Origin: Variovorax gracilis
Lineage (GTDB): Bacteria > Pseudomonadota > Gammaproteobacteria > Burkholderiales > Burkholderiaceae_C
Assembly (NCBI RefSeq): GCF_030317115.1
Contig: NZ_JASZYF010000014.1
Span: 57,138-121,137, forward strand
DNA length: 64,000 nt
Direction of reading: 5' to 3'
Part shown: positions 16,681-25,721 of the stretch, piece by piece
Layout of the letters: each line of letters starts with the position of its first letter
Position numbering within the stretch: the stretch's first letter is position 1
Made by a program: the position numbers and the translations under genes
Notes under the pieces: model-generated
Database searches by the model: none
Seen by the model: only the letters and a program-made list of their open reading frames with translations
What the model was told of the DNA's origin: nothing

Positions 16681-17385
16681 ATGGGTGACCAGAGACGCCC
16701 CTTGCGACCGGGAGAGCCTGCACCCGCGTTCACGCTTCCCGCGGCCAACCGCGAAGGAACGGTCTCCCTCGACCGCTTGCATGGTCGTCCCTTCCTGATC
16801 GGCTTCTATCGCGGCCTGCATTGCCCGTTCTGCCGGCGCCAGGTGCTGCAACTCGCCAACGTGGAAGCGCCCTTGCGCGTCATGGGGGTCGAGACCCTCG
16901 CCGTGATCAACACGCAGGTGGACCGCGCCAGCCTGTACTTCCGGTACCGGCCGACGCCGGTCACGTTGCTGTGCGATCCGGATTGCGTCACGCACCAGGC
17001 CTTCGGCGTTCCGCATCTCGAGTTCCTGCCCGAAGGCGACAGCAGCCAGCCCGAATGGCCCTATCGCGCCAGCATGGCGGAGTTCGCGGCGGCACGCATC
17101 AATCCCACGGGCGAGCTGTCCGGACCGACGCAGCCGATGGAGGCCAACGACGCCCTCAACGGCAAGGACGGGTTCGAGATGGACGACGTCGACAGTGCCA
17201 TCTTCGCGAGCCACGGCACCCAGCTCGTCGGACACTTCCTCGTCGACGCGGCGGGCATCGTCCGCTGGGCGCAAATCGAGGCGGCCGATGGGCCGAACAG
17301 CATCTCCGTGTTTCCGAGCGCGGCGCAGATCATCGCCGCAGCCGCTGGGACTGGCGGCATCAGGGTAGAGCGAGCTCCCGGATGA
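16681..17385 (+). CDS. Peroxiredoxin-like (AhpC/TSA fold) protein
   Basis: The 234-residue protein starts at ATG 16681 behind a strong AAGGAG site. The thioredoxin-fold N-terminus reads RPGEPAPAFTLPAANREG, then GFYRGLHCPFCRRQ with Cys48-x-x-Cys51, followed by LCDPDC and AFGVPHLEF. A CxxC at the active position, rather than the usual PxxxTxxC, places it in the divergent AhpC/TSA redoxin-like group. It probably reduces peroxides or exchanges disulfides in the cytoplasm. The 3' end overlaps the convergent gene by 26 bp. No operon partner is evident. Confidence 0.78.
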   Translation: MGDQRRPLRPGEPAPAFTLPAANREGTVSLDRLHGRPFLIGFYRGLHCPFCRRQVLQLANVEAPLRVMGVETLAVINTQVDRASLYFRYRPTPVTLLCDPDCVTHQAFGVPHLEFLPEGDSSQPEWPYRASMAEFAAARINPTGELSGPTQPMEANDALNGKDGFEMDDVDSAIFASHGTQLVGHFLVDAAGIVRWAQIEAADGPNSISVFPSAAQIIAAAAGTGGIRVERAPG

Positions 17386-17674
17386 GGTCGCTGCGCACCC
17401 ACGTGAACGCTCCGGACTGCACGTTGTCCGCTTGCCAACGGCGGAATTCGGGATCGGCCGCCAACGGATCCGTGACCTTAGCGTACTCGATCGCGTTCTC
17501 GAACTGAATGGTCAGCACATAGGTGCCCAGTTCGCCTGCGGCCACGCTCCACAGCCGTGGGTTGGGCGAGCCGTGCTTCTTCCACAGTGCCGCACCCACC
17601 TTCACGGCTTCAATGACGGCCCCGAGATCGGCTCCGGGGTTGGGCCGCAGGACATATCGCGCTTCGTAGGCCAT
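17360..17674 (-). CDS. Small conserved protein, possible dimeric alpha-beta barrel
   Basis: The 104-residue protein begins at ATG 17674 (MAYEARYVLRP) with a GGAGA site upstream. Length and pattern (RYVLRPNPGADLG, YVLTIQFENAIEYAKV, DPEFRRWQ) recall NIPSNAP/ABM-like stress proteins, but no family could be fixed. It overlaps the convergent peroxiredoxin-like gene at its 3' end. Function unknown. Confidence 0.6.
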   Translation of the reverse strand: MAYEARYVLRPNPGADLGAVIEAVKVGAALWKKHGSPNPRLWSVAAGELGTYVLTIQFENAIEYAKVTDPLAADPEFRRWQADNVQSGAFTWVRSDLIRELALP

Positions 17675-17788
17675 GGAAGTCTCCTTCGCCACAGCAGGCA
17701 AGAGCAGACATTGAAGCACTTGAGCGCTCGTCGGGCAATCGCCGCTTGCAGGCGGCTGGAATTCAGCGATGTCAGCGGCGGACTCGAC

Positions 17789-18721
17789 TCACGCTGGATC
17801 CCCGTCTGCCAGCGCGGCCTTCGTGCCGGATTGCTTCGGGCGCGCCGGCCATAGCACCGACGCGATGGCCACCATCATCAAGACGACGGCGGTCCAGTCC
17901 TGCCAGTAAACCGTCTCGCCCAGCCACAGCGCGCCGCTGAACACGCCGAGCACCGGGATCAGCATGACGCTGAGCGTGGAGGCCACCGGCGGCAGTCCAC
18001 GTGCGAGATAGAACCAGGCAGCGTGCGCGAAGCCGAAGATCAGCACCGCGTTGTAGGCGATCGCGGCCCACGCGGCGTCCCCGGGAGGCCGCCATTGCGA
18101 GCGTTCGAACAGCAGCGACAGCACGGTCATCACGACGGCGGTGAGCGCGGTCATCCAGAACGAGAGCGTGAGCGTGGGCAAGCCGATGCGCGTGCGCCGC
18201 AGCAACTGCGTGCCCAGAGCCCAGGTGGCCGCCGCCACCAAGGCCAGCGCGACGTAGCCCGGTCGTCCCGCGAGATGGGTGAACTCGTGCCACAGCAGCA
18301 GCCCCACGCCCAGCGCGCATGCACTCACGCCCAGCCAGCCGCGGCGCGTGAGCACTGCCGAGAAAAGCACCGCGCCGATCACGGCCGAGAACACCGGCAT
18401 CGTGTAGCCCAGGATCGCCGCGCGACCGCTGGACAGGGCCTTCACCGCCAGGATGATGCAGGCGTGCCACACGAACATGTTGGTTGCCGCGAGCCAGAGC
18501 AACTCGGGCCAGTGGCGCCGAGGCACCTTGAATGGCGTCTTCATCGCCACCAGCGCGAGGCCGAGGATGGGCAGCCCGAGCCACAGCGAGAGGCTGCGAA
18601 AGGCCAGCGGCGGATAGTCGGCCACGCCCAGTTTCATGACCGGCCAGTTGAGCCCCCACACCAGCGTGAGCGGGACGAGCAGGGCGAACTGGCGCAGCGA
18701 GAAGGTTTGCATGGAGGGCAT
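17789..18721 (-). CDS. EamA/DMT-family membrane permease
   Basis: This 310-residue, very hydrophobic protein shows about ten membrane helices in two homologous halves, the EamA pattern (FALLVPLTLVWGLNWPVMKLG at the start; IPVLGVFSGALWLGE in the second half). Members export amino acids or other small metabolites. The substrate is unknown. It is transcribed away from the SnoaL-like gene at 18851. No regulatory motif was recognised. Confidence 0.88.
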   Translation of the reverse strand: MPSMQTFSLRQFALLVPLTLVWGLNWPVMKLGVADYPPLAFRSLSLWLGLPILGLALVAMKTPFKVPRRHWPELLWLAATNMFVWHACIILAVKALSSGRAAILGYTMPVFSAVIGAVLFSAVLTRRGWLGVSACALGVGLLLWHEFTHLAGRPGYVALALVAAATWALGTQLLRRTRIGLPTLTLSFWMTALTAVVMTVLSLLFERSQWRPPGDAAWAAIAYNAVLIFGFAHAAWFYLARGLPPVASTLSVMLIPVLGVFSGALWLGETVYWQDWTAVVLMMVAIASVLWPARPKQSGTKAALADGDPA

Positions 18722-18850
18722 TGTGGCCCGCTCTTCAGACCAGCCGGGCGCCTTGCGCGAGTTCGCGCGGGCGACGAATATCGTCCACAGATTGACTTCT
18801 TCAGGCGGAAACTATCAGCCGGTGAGATCATCGATCGGGTGGAGGGCTCC

Positions 18851-19246
18851 ATGGAAGATTCGAAGCTGCGTGCGGAGGCGAGCGATTTTTTCGATGCGTT
18901 CGTGAGCGCTTTTCAGTCCTTCGATGGAACCGAAATCGCGCGCCGATACGCAGTGCCGTACGCTGCGCTCCATGCCGACGGCTCGGTGGAGTGCTTCGAA
19001 TCGCCTCACGCCATCGCGGCATACCTTCAACGGGTGGTCGACAGCTACCGCGAGAAGGGATGTCGCTCTTGCCGCTTCTGCGACCTCGAGGTCCTGCCGC
19101 TGGGCCAGCAGTGCACCCTGGCGACTGTGAACTGGGAGTTGCTTGACGAACGGGGCAAGGTGCTGAGGGCCTGGCGCGAATCGTATAGCCTCCGGCACGT
19201 CGGGAGTTCGTTGCAAATCTTCGCGTCCGTGGACCACGCTCGATAG
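18851..19246 (+). CDS. SnoaL/NTF2-like small protein
   Basis: The 131-residue protein starts at ATG 18851 (MEDSKLRAEASDFF). The pattern of an N-terminal helix, ARRYAVPYAALHADGSVE, a central FESPHAIAAYLQRVV and a C-terminal strand-rich WRESYSLRHVGSSLQIF fits the NTF2-like fold found in ring-closing enzymes and many orphan proteins. No catalytic residues can be named. It is convergent with the LysR gene, 33 bp away. Confidence 0.65.
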   Translation: MEDSKLRAEASDFFDAFVSAFQSFDGTEIARRYAVPYAALHADGSVECFESPHAIAAYLQRVVDSYREKGCRSCRFCDLEVLPLGQQCTLATVNWELLDERGKVLRAWRESYSLRHVGSSLQIFASVDHAR

Positions 19247-19279
19247 CGTCCGCATCCCGCGCCATGAGCCGGCGTCGAA

Positions 19280-20209
19280 TCAGGGCCGGCCTCGCCCGCC
19301 CGGCTGCGGTTGCGCCGTCATCGCGCGGAGTTCCTCGAGCAGTTTGACGGACGGCCCGGGCAGCATGCCGGCTCGACGCCGGAAAGCGGTCAGCACTCTT
19401 CGGTCGCTCGATCCGGGAATCTCCAGGGTGTCGATCAGGCCGGCCTTGCGCTCGGCGTCGTACATGGTCTCGGGCATCCAGCCAAGGAAGCCGGAGCGGG
19501 CGATCAGGCTTTTCAGGACCGTCACCGACCGGGTCTCCACCACGACATTGGGCAGCGCGAGGCGCTGGCGCGTGAACACCTTCTTCATGTGGTCGAAGGG
19601 CCCGGTCCCCTTCGGAAGGATGGCCCACCGCTCCTGCAGCGTGTCCGCGAGCGTGAGCCTGGGCTTCTTGCGCAACGGATGCCGCTTGCCGGCGACCACA
19701 TAGCTCGTGTCCTCCCAGCGGCAGTCCTTCACTGCCACGATCTCGTCGCTGTCCTCGACGTCCACGCCAAGCGCGAGGTCGATCTCGTGCGAGATCAAGG
19801 CGTCCGCGAGGCGATCCCACACGCCCTCGATCACCTGGACCCGCAGGTTCGGCCACTTCTTGCAGGTGCTGCCAATGGCCAGCGGAAGCACCAGGCAGGC
19901 GATGCTGCCGACCGCGCCGACGCGGATGGTTCCCTTTGCGAGGCCGAGCATCGCCTTGATGTCTTCGTCTGCATGCTCCGCCCCGCGCTGCAGCAGTACC
20001 GCGTGGGGCTGCAGTGCGAGGCCCACATCGGTGAGCTGCATGCCCTTGGAATGGCGCTCGAACAGGGGAGCGCCCGCCTGTTCCTCCAGCCGTCGGATCG
20101 TGCGGCTCAGCGCCGGCTGGGTCACGTTCAACGCGTCGGCGGCCCGTCCGAGACTGCCGGCGGCAACAACGGCGTTGAAGGCGGCGAGATGCTGCAAGTC
20201 AAAAGTCAT
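19280..20209 (-). CDS. LysR-family transcriptional regulator
   Basis: The 309-residue protein starts at ATG 20209. It has an N-terminal LysR helix-turn-helix (LQHLAAFNAVVAAGSLGRAADALNVTQPALSRTIRRLE) and a periplasmic-binding-protein-like effector domain. It is divergent from benzoylformate decarboxylase with about 119 bp between starts, the usual layout for a LysR regulator and its target. It is therefore a good candidate activator of the mdlC-Bug operon. The effector is not known. Confidence 0.9.
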   Translation of the reverse strand: MTFDLQHLAAFNAVVAAGSLGRAADALNVTQPALSRTIRRLEEQAGAPLFERHSKGMQLTDVGLALQPHAVLLQRGAEHADEDIKAMLGLAKGTIRVGAVGSIACLVLPLAIGSTCKKWPNLRVQVIEGVWDRLADALISHEIDLALGVDVEDSDEIVAVKDCRWEDTSYVVAGKRHPLRKKPRLTLADTLQERWAILPKGTGPFDHMKKVFTRQRLALPNVVVETRSVTVLKSLIARSGFLGWMPETMYDAERKAGLIDTLEIPGSSDRRVLTAFRRRAGMLPGPSVKLLEELRAMTAQPQPGGRGRP

Positions 20210-20328
20210 GCCAAACGGTAATGACTTTCTCTCGAAAAGGCAATTTTCAAGAAGGTCGCGACGTTCCACACTCGGACCATCGGGAGATCGCCTGCCGCCT
20301 CGGCGGCGCACCCGCCAGAAAGCATGAA

Positions 20329-21948
20329 ATGACAGGACCAGTACCACTCGCCGTCGTCCAGGCGATCGCGCCATCCACTACCGTCACCGTGCGGGACGCG
20401 GTCGTCGACCTGATGCGTCGCTTCGGCATGACTTCCGTGTTCGCCAACCCGGGCTCGACGGAGCTTCCGATGTTCCGCGACTTCCCGAGCGACTTCCGCT
20501 ACATCCTGGGTCTGCAGGAAGCGAGCGTGGTCGGCATGGCGGATGGCTACGCGCAGGCGACGCGCAACGCCTCTTTCGTGAACCTGCATTCCGCGGCCGG
20601 CGTGGGCAATGCCATGGGCAACATCTTCACGGCCCACAAGAACCGCACGCCGATGGTCATCACGGCGGGGCAGCAGGCGCGCCCGATCCTTCCGTTCGAT
20701 CCGTTCCTCTCGTCTGCGCAGGCCACCGAGTTGCCGAAGCCCTACGTGAAGTGGAGCATCGAGCCCGCGCGGGCGCAGGACGTGCCGCTGGCGATTGCGC
20801 GGGCCTACTACCTGGCGATGATGCCGCCGCGTGGTCCCGTCCTGGTTTCGGTGCCGGTCGACGACTGGGACCAGCCTGCGGAACTGGTGCCGGGCAAGGT
20901 GGTCAGCACGGAGCTTCGCCCGCAGCCTGCCGTGCTCCAGCAGATCGGCGATGCGCTCGATGCCAGCGATCGTCCGGCGCTCGTCGTGGGCGCGGCGGTC
21001 GACCGCGACAACGCATGGAACGACATCGTCGCGCTGGCCGAAGCGCACAACGCCCGCGTGTTCGCGGCACCGATGTCCGGCCGTTGCAGCTTCCCCGAAG
21101 ACCACCGGCTGTTCGCGGGCTTCCTGCCGGCCATGCGCGAAAGAATCGTCGAACTGCTCCGCGGACATGACCTGATCCTGGCGGTTGGCGCGCCGGCCTT
21201 CACCTACCACGTCGAGGGCGCGGGTCCGCACATCCCGGCGGGCGCGCGCCTGTGCCAGCTCACAGAGGATCCGGATACCGCCGCTTGGGCGCCGGTCGGG
21301 ATTTCTGCCGTCGGCAGCATCCGCCAGGGTGTGGTGGACCTTCTCGCGCGCCCGGGGCGGAAGGAGCGTCCCCTGCCACCGGCGAGAGTTGCCGCCCCGC
21401 GGGTGGAGCCGTCGCCGTTGATGTCGGCGGCATTCGCGCTCCAGACCCTGGCGGAGGTGAGAAAGCCGGAGGACATCGTGGTCGAGGAGGCACCCAGCGC
21501 GCGCCCCGTGATGCAGGCCTATCTGCCGATGACCCGCAGCGAGACTTTCTACACGATGGACAGCGGCGGGCTCGGCTACGGCATGCCGGCCGCGGTGGGC
21601 GTCGCGCTCGGCAAGCCGGGCAGCCGCGTCATCTGCCTGGTCGGCGACGGATCGAGCATGTACTCGATCCAGGCGCTGTGGAGTGCCGCGCAGCTCCGGT
21701 TGCCGATCACCTTCGTGATCCTGAACAACAGCCGCTACGCCGCACTGCAGGACTTCGCACCGGTTTTCGGCTTCTCGGCCACCGACGTCGTTCAAGGAAC
21801 CGAACTGCCGGACATCGATTTCCCCTCTCTCGCCAAGGGGATGGGCTGTGCTGCCCGCCGGGTGAGCGACGCTGGCGAACTGCGCGACGTTCTCGCCCAT
21901 GCGCTGGACAGCCGTGCGCCGAATGTCGTGGAGGTCCGGATCGCCTGA
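20329..21948 (+). CDS. mdlC: Benzoylformate decarboxylase (ThDP enzyme)
   Basis: The 539-residue protein is a thiamin diphosphate decarboxylase converting benzoylformate to benzaldehyde and CO2 in mandelate breakdown. Ser43 (NPGSTELP), Glu64 (GLQEA) and His87 (NLHSAAG) all match the Pseudomonas putida enzyme's Ser26, Glu47 and His70 with the same +17 offset. His294 (FTYH) fits its second catalytic His281. The cofactor motif GDGSSMYSIQALW...LNNSRY is present. ATG 20329 is chosen because it gives the family N-terminus; an in-frame ATG at 20221 would add 36 unlikely residues. The product can feed the box benzoate pathway 14 kb away. Mandelate dehydrogenase is not in the window. Confidence 0.88.
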   Translation: MTGPVPLAVVQAIAPSTTVTVRDAVVDLMRRFGMTSVFANPGSTELPMFRDFPSDFRYILGLQEASVVGMADGYAQATRNASFVNLHSAAGVGNAMGNIFTAHKNRTPMVITAGQQARPILPFDPFLSSAQATELPKPYVKWSIEPARAQDVPLAIARAYYLAMMPPRGPVLVSVPVDDWDQPAELVPGKVVSTELRPQPAVLQQIGDALDASDRPALVVGAAVDRDNAWNDIVALAEAHNARVFAAPMSGRCSFPEDHRLFAGFLPAMRERIVELLRGHDLILAVGAPAFTYHVEGAGPHIPAGARLCQLTEDPDTAAWAPVGISAVGSIRQGVVDLLARPGRKERPLPPARVAAPRVEPSPLMSAAFALQTLAEVRKPEDIVVEEAPSARPVMQAYLPMTRSETFYTMDSGGLGYGMPAAVGVALGKPGSRVICLVGDGSSMYSIQALWSAAQLRLPITFVILNNSRYAALQDFAPVFGFSATDVVQGTELPDIDFPSLAKGMGCAARRVSDAGELRDVLAHALDSRAPNVVEVRIA

Positions 21949-22026
21949 CCCGTCACTCCACTTGATTCGGACTTGCCATCCAACCCGTCATTCAGGGCAC
22001 GAGACAAACAAACCAGGAGACAAGCA

Positions 22027-23034
22027 ATGGCCTCGAACGATTCCCCTGCGCGAACCCGCGCGACCTTCAGCCGGAGGGCCGCGACGGTGTTCGCGATCTC
22101 GGCAGCGCTCGCAATCCCCGGCGCGGCATTCGCCCAGGCCTGGCCGTCCAAGCCGATCCGGATCGTCGTCAACTTTCCGCCCGGGGGCGCCGCGGACCAG
22201 ATCGCGCGATCGCTCACCCAGCCTCTTCAGGAGGCTTTGGGACAACCTGTCGTGGTCGAGAACAAGAGCGGCGCCGGCGGCAACATCGGCGGCGAAGCCG
22301 TGGCCAAGGCGGCACCCGACGGCTACACCCTGCTCCTGAGTTCGGGCGGCATGGTGTCGGTCAATCCGCACATCTATCCCAGGATGCCCTTCGATCCGTC
22401 GAAGGACCTGGTGCCGGTCGCATCCGCCGCTCGTGTGCTGGTCTACCTTGTCGCCCAGCCATCCTTCCCTGCCAGCGACGCGAAGGAATTCCTCGCGTAC
22501 CTGAAGTCCCATCCGGGCAAGCTCTCGTTCGGCTCGCCGGGCAACGGCAGTTCCCCCCATCTCGCGGCCGAAATGATGAAGTCGCAGGCGCGGGTGTCCG
22601 CCACCCATGTGCCCTACCGCGGCGCGGCGCCGGCGCTGAACGACCTGCTGGCGGGCCAGCTCGACTTTCTCTTCGATCCCGGGGTCGCCATGCCGCACAT
22701 CAAGGCCGGCAAGGTCAAGCTCCTTGCAGTGGGAAGCCCGAAGCGATCGCCCCTCTTTCCGGACGTGCCGACCCTGGACGAGGTCGGCCTGAAAGGCTTC
22801 GACGCCGACACCATCTTCGGCTTCTATGCACCGGCCGGCACGCCGGTGGAAGTGGTCAACCGCCTGAACCGGGAGATCAACCAGGCCCTCACGCTCCCAG
22901 GCCCTCGTGAACGCATCGCCGCGCTGGGCGGCGAGCCGGCGCCGATGACACCTGCGCAGTTTCACGACAAGGCGATGGAGGATGGACAGCGCTTCGGCAA
23001 GGTGATCCGCGAACAGAACATCGTCGGCGACTAG
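22027..23034 (+). CDS. Bug (TctC) family periplasmic binding protein 1
   Basis: The 335-residue protein has a Tat-like/Sec signal (SRRAATVFAISAALAIPGAAFAQA) and the Bug motifs WPSKPIRIVVNFPPGG, NKSGAGGNIGGEAVAKAAPDGYTLL and PLFPDVPTLDEVGL. Bug proteins bind carboxylates in the periplasm, sometimes for a tripartite tricarboxylate transporter, often as orphans. It follows mdlC by 78 nt in the same direction. An aromatic carboxylate such as benzoylformate or mandelate is therefore a reasonable but unproven ligand. Confidence 0.88.
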   Translation: MASNDSPARTRATFSRRAATVFAISAALAIPGAAFAQAWPSKPIRIVVNFPPGGAADQIARSLTQPLQEALGQPVVVENKSGAGGNIGGEAVAKAAPDGYTLLLSSGGMVSVNPHIYPRMPFDPSKDLVPVASAARVLVYLVAQPSFPASDAKEFLAYLKSHPGKLSFGSPGNGSSPHLAAEMMKSQARVSATHVPYRGAAPALNDLLAGQLDFLFDPGVAMPHIKAGKVKLLAVGSPKRSPLFPDVPTLDEVGLKGFDADTIFGFYAPAGTPVEVVNRLNREINQALTLPGPRERIAALGGEPAPMTPAQFHDKAMEDGQRFGKVIREQNIVGD

Positions 23035-23101
23035 GACGCCGCGCCCTGCCCGCGCCGCTCGCCCTGGCACAGGACGGCGGCACGGCCCGTCCTCCTCCTC
23101 C

Positions 23102-24940
23102 TCAGGCGACCGGCGAGACGAACGAGATCAGCCGCCCCATCCGGGCGATGAAGTTGGACGTGATGATGAACTGCGGCTTTTCCCGCTTCACGTAGGGCGC
23201 GATGTCAGGCGGCGTATCGGCCGGGTACGGCGAGGTGTCGTACACATCGCCTACGTGTCGGCTGCGATAGGCGGTACCGGTGTACGGCGTCGCGGGGCCG
23301 TCGCCGCGGTATGGGTTCACGATCTCCGGCACCGGCGCGGTCCAGTACTTTCCGTCGACCAGCGCAGCGATGATCGTCTGCACTTCGGATTCGGGCACCA
23401 CCGGCGTCTTCATCACGGCGCCTTCGAACAGGTCCGGAAAGTCCACTTCGCGAATGGCGGCGAAGTATTTCGGCAAGGCGCGGGCCGAGGTGGCCTTCAG
23501 CGGCGATCTGGCGACCATCGCATCGATCTGCGCCTGCGTCATCGCGCTGAGCTCGTCCAGGCGCTTTTGCAGCGCGGCGGTATCGACCGAGCGGCCCGAC
23601 GAGTAGTGGCTGATCGTGTTGGCGATGTCCTTGTCGAAGAAGTACGCGCCGTTGTGGATGTTGGAGCCGTAGCGGTGGATGTAGAGCGGCTCGTTGGTGT
23701 CGAGCTCGATGAAGGTCGCGACATTGCGGCCGGCGAGCAGCGGGTTGAGGGTCGCGACATTGGCGGGAAGCTGGATCGAGGCTGACTTCAGCCAGTCGAT
23801 CGCCTTCTGCAACTGCGACAGGTACTTCCTGTCTCCGGTCAGCGTGAAGTAGCCCAGCAACTGCTGGATGTTGGTCTGCGTCGTGTGCGTGGCCAGCGAG
23901 CGCGGCTCGTAGGAGCGCGCGCCAGCCGGAGCGCCCGCCGGGCGGCCATTGGTGTCGCGCGACAGGTGCTGCAGGCTCCAGCCAGACTGCAGGGGCTGCG
24001 TCGGGGAGGTCCACTGCATCCGCTGCATGCAATCCATGGCCCGCGTGATGTTGGCAACCAGGTCCGTGCGGCCCAGCGCCATCACGCACATCGTCAGGAA
24101 CTTGATGTTCTCGCCCATGACGTCGTCGTTGAAGGTCACGTGCAGGGTGTAGTCGCTGTCTTCCATGCCGGCACGCGCGCCCGCGGGCAACTGCGTGGGG
24201 TTGGGCAGGGGCATGGCGCCGACCGCGTTCGGGTTGTGCGGAAAACGCTGCGGCCAGCCGCCGTCGGCCACGCCGAACTGGGGACCGAACTGCGCGTTGG
24301 TGATGAATTGGATGGCGTTGCTGGTGGCGGTTTGGTAGACAGGGTCCTTCTTCTCGAGGTACATGCGCAGCATCAGCTGCGAGGCCACGGCGGTGGTGGC
24401 GTCGTCGAAGGTCGCGTTGCCGTAGTAATGCTGGAACTCTTCCAGACGCCAGCCGTTCTTGCCTATCGTGTCGTACCAGTGCTTCAGCGATTCCTCGCCG
24501 GCGAAGTCATAGATGTAGTTCCAGCCGCCCGAGCTGTGCTGCGCGGAGGCGACGGCCTTCGCCGTGCGGTCGGCCGCCTGGTAGAAGCGCTCGTCGCCGG
24601 TCGCGTGGTAGGCGTCCAGATAGATGTGGCCGATGGAGGAAGTGCCCGGCGGCTGCAGCCAGAGCATGGTGCGCTTGGCCTCCATTTCGCCGAAGGTCTG
24701 TGTGAGGTCCGGCGAATACGACCACACGTAGCCGCCCTTGTAGGAAACGACTTCGTCCATGTAGCTCGTGGCGCTCTTGAGCGCCGCCAAGGCCGGGGCC
24801 TGCGAACCCGGGGCCGGCGCCGGCGCGGGCGCCGGGGCGGGATCGGCGGCAGGGGGGAAGAAAACGTGGTCGCTGCCGCCGCCACAGGCGGCCAGGGCGA
24901 CGGGAGACAGGAACGAAATTGCGAACTGTCTGCGTTTCAT
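23102..24940 (-). CDS. Pectate-lyase-like lipoprotein (PL10 type)
   Basis: The 612-residue protein starts at ATG 24940; an earlier ATG at 24946 sits too close to the AAAGGA site. It has a lipobox (VALAACGGG), a Pro/Ala linker (residues 30-46) and an alpha/alpha-toroid body. The signature GGWPQRFP (about residue 226) is typical of PL10 pectic acid lyases, which cleave polygalacturonate by beta-elimination. Other pieces are SSGGWNYIYDF and LDTNEPLYIHRYGSN. It would face the periplasm or cell surface. Pectin use fits a plant-associated lifestyle. Two palindromes upstream suggest specific control. Confidence 0.78.
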   Translation of the reverse strand: MKRRQFAISFLSPVALAACGGGSDHVFFPPAADPAPAPAPAPAPGSQAPALAALKSATSYMDEVVSYKGGYVWSYSPDLTQTFGEMEAKRTMLWLQPPGTSSIGHIYLDAYHATGDERFYQAADRTAKAVASAQHSSGGWNYIYDFAGEESLKHWYDTIGKNGWRLEEFQHYYGNATFDDATTAVASQLMLRMYLEKKDPVYQTATSNAIQFITNAQFGPQFGVADGGWPQRFPHNPNAVGAMPLPNPTQLPAGARAGMEDSDYTLHVTFNDDVMGENIKFLTMCVMALGRTDLVANITRAMDCMQRMQWTSPTQPLQSGWSLQHLSRDTNGRPAGAPAGARSYEPRSLATHTTQTNIQQLLGYFTLTGDRKYLSQLQKAIDWLKSASIQLPANVATLNPLLAGRNVATFIELDTNEPLYIHRYGSNIHNGAYFFDKDIANTISHYSSGRSVDTAALQKRLDELSAMTQAQIDAMVARSPLKATSARALPKYFAAIREVDFPDLFEGAVMKTPVVPESEVQTIIAALVDGKYWTAPVPEIVNPYRGDGPATPYTGTAYRSRHVGDVYDTSPYPADTPPDIAPYVKREKPQFIITSNFIARMGRLISFVSPVA

Positions 24941-24990
24941 GGGCATTCCTTTTTGGTTGAGTGGTCGAAATCACCGAGCCAAAGTCGTCA

Positions 24991-25006
24991 GATGTCGTAC
25001 AACATC
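24991..25006. promoter_or_regulatory. Near-palindromic operator upstream of the pectate-lyase gene
   Basis: GATGTCGTACAACATC is a 16-bp near-palindrome 51 bp upstream of ATG 24940. Its core approaches the TNGTNNNACNA pattern of FadR/FCD-type GntR regulators. No GntR gene lies in the window. Confidence 0.45.
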
Positions 25007-25102
25007 AGTTGTCTTACGGCCTTGGGGCGGCGATTATTGAAGCCCACACAGAAGGGAGTCAAGGCGGACGATTGCAAGAACCTGTGACAAAGCAGGCCAT
25101 GC

Positions 25103-25116
25103 TTGTCATATGACAA
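25103..25116. promoter_or_regulatory. Perfect 14-bp palindrome, putative operator
   Basis: TTGTCATATGACAA is a perfect palindrome about 163 bp upstream of the pectate-lyase-like gene. It is followed by a further half-site GTATGAC. The form is typical of GntR-family sites. Together with 24991-25006 it makes a two-operator region in the 299-bp gap (24941-25239), which holds no gene. Confidence 0.5.
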
Positions 25117-25239
25117 CGTATGACTTACAAATGAGTCAGGTACGCCGAGGCCGGCGCCAGACAGGCACCAGGCAAGGGATGCAAATGGAAGGCCCCGAGG
25201 GACTCAGGCCGCTGGAACGGCCAGGATCGCGAAACGCCC

Positions 25240-25677
25240 CTATCCCAGAACGTCGTTCACCTGCTCGTTGAACTCCGCCTGGCTCAGCGCAGCGCCCAGT
25301 TCCCGCGGCAGCGCGTCGCGCACCGAGAACACGCCCAGGATCTTCTTGCCCGAGACCAGCGGCAAATGGCGGAAGCCGCGCTCCAGCATCAGCACGATGG
25401 CATCCGACACCGGCGTTTCCGGCGGCACGCAGATCGGATTGGGGGTCATGACCTCACGCGTCGTCGTGTGCTCGGGGTCGAGGCCGCGCGCGAGCACGCG
25501 GGTCATGAGGTCGCGCTCGGTCAGGATGCCCAGCAGGATGTCCGGCGGTTCCATGATCAGCACGCTGCCGCAGTTGGCGCGCGTCATCACGCACGCGGCA
25601 TCACGCACGCTGGCCTGCGGGCCCAGGTTGGTGACATGCTTGCGCGAGATCGACTGGAAAACAGTGCGTTCGGCCAT
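25240..25677 (-). CDS. CBS-domain pair protein
   Basis: The 145-residue protein starts at ATG 25677 and is a tandem CBS pair: ASVRDAACVMTRANCGSVLIM...GILTERDLMTRV and TPVSDAIVLMLERGFRHLPLV...GVFSVRDAL. Stand-alone CBS pairs bind adenine nucleotides and modulate partner enzymes. It lies 44 nt downstream of the oxidoreductase beta subunit on the same strand. A regulatory role for that complex, reading AMP/ATP or NAD(P), is a reasonable inference. Confidence 0.85.
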   Translation of the reverse strand: MAERTVFQSISRKHVTNLGPQASVRDAACVMTRANCGSVLIMEPPDILLGILTERDLMTRVLARGLDPEHTTTREVMTPNPICVPPETPVSDAIVLMLERGFRHLPLVSGKKILGVFSVRDALPRELGAALSQAEFNEQVNDVLG

Positions 25678-25721
25678 GGTCCGTCCCCCGAAGAATCGGC
25701 AATGGTGCGCTTTGCCCGCCT

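Noticed and set aside
20221..20328. Earlier ATG for benzoylformate decarboxylase
   Set aside because: The added residues are not family-like and would use up the LysR/mdlC intergenic control region.
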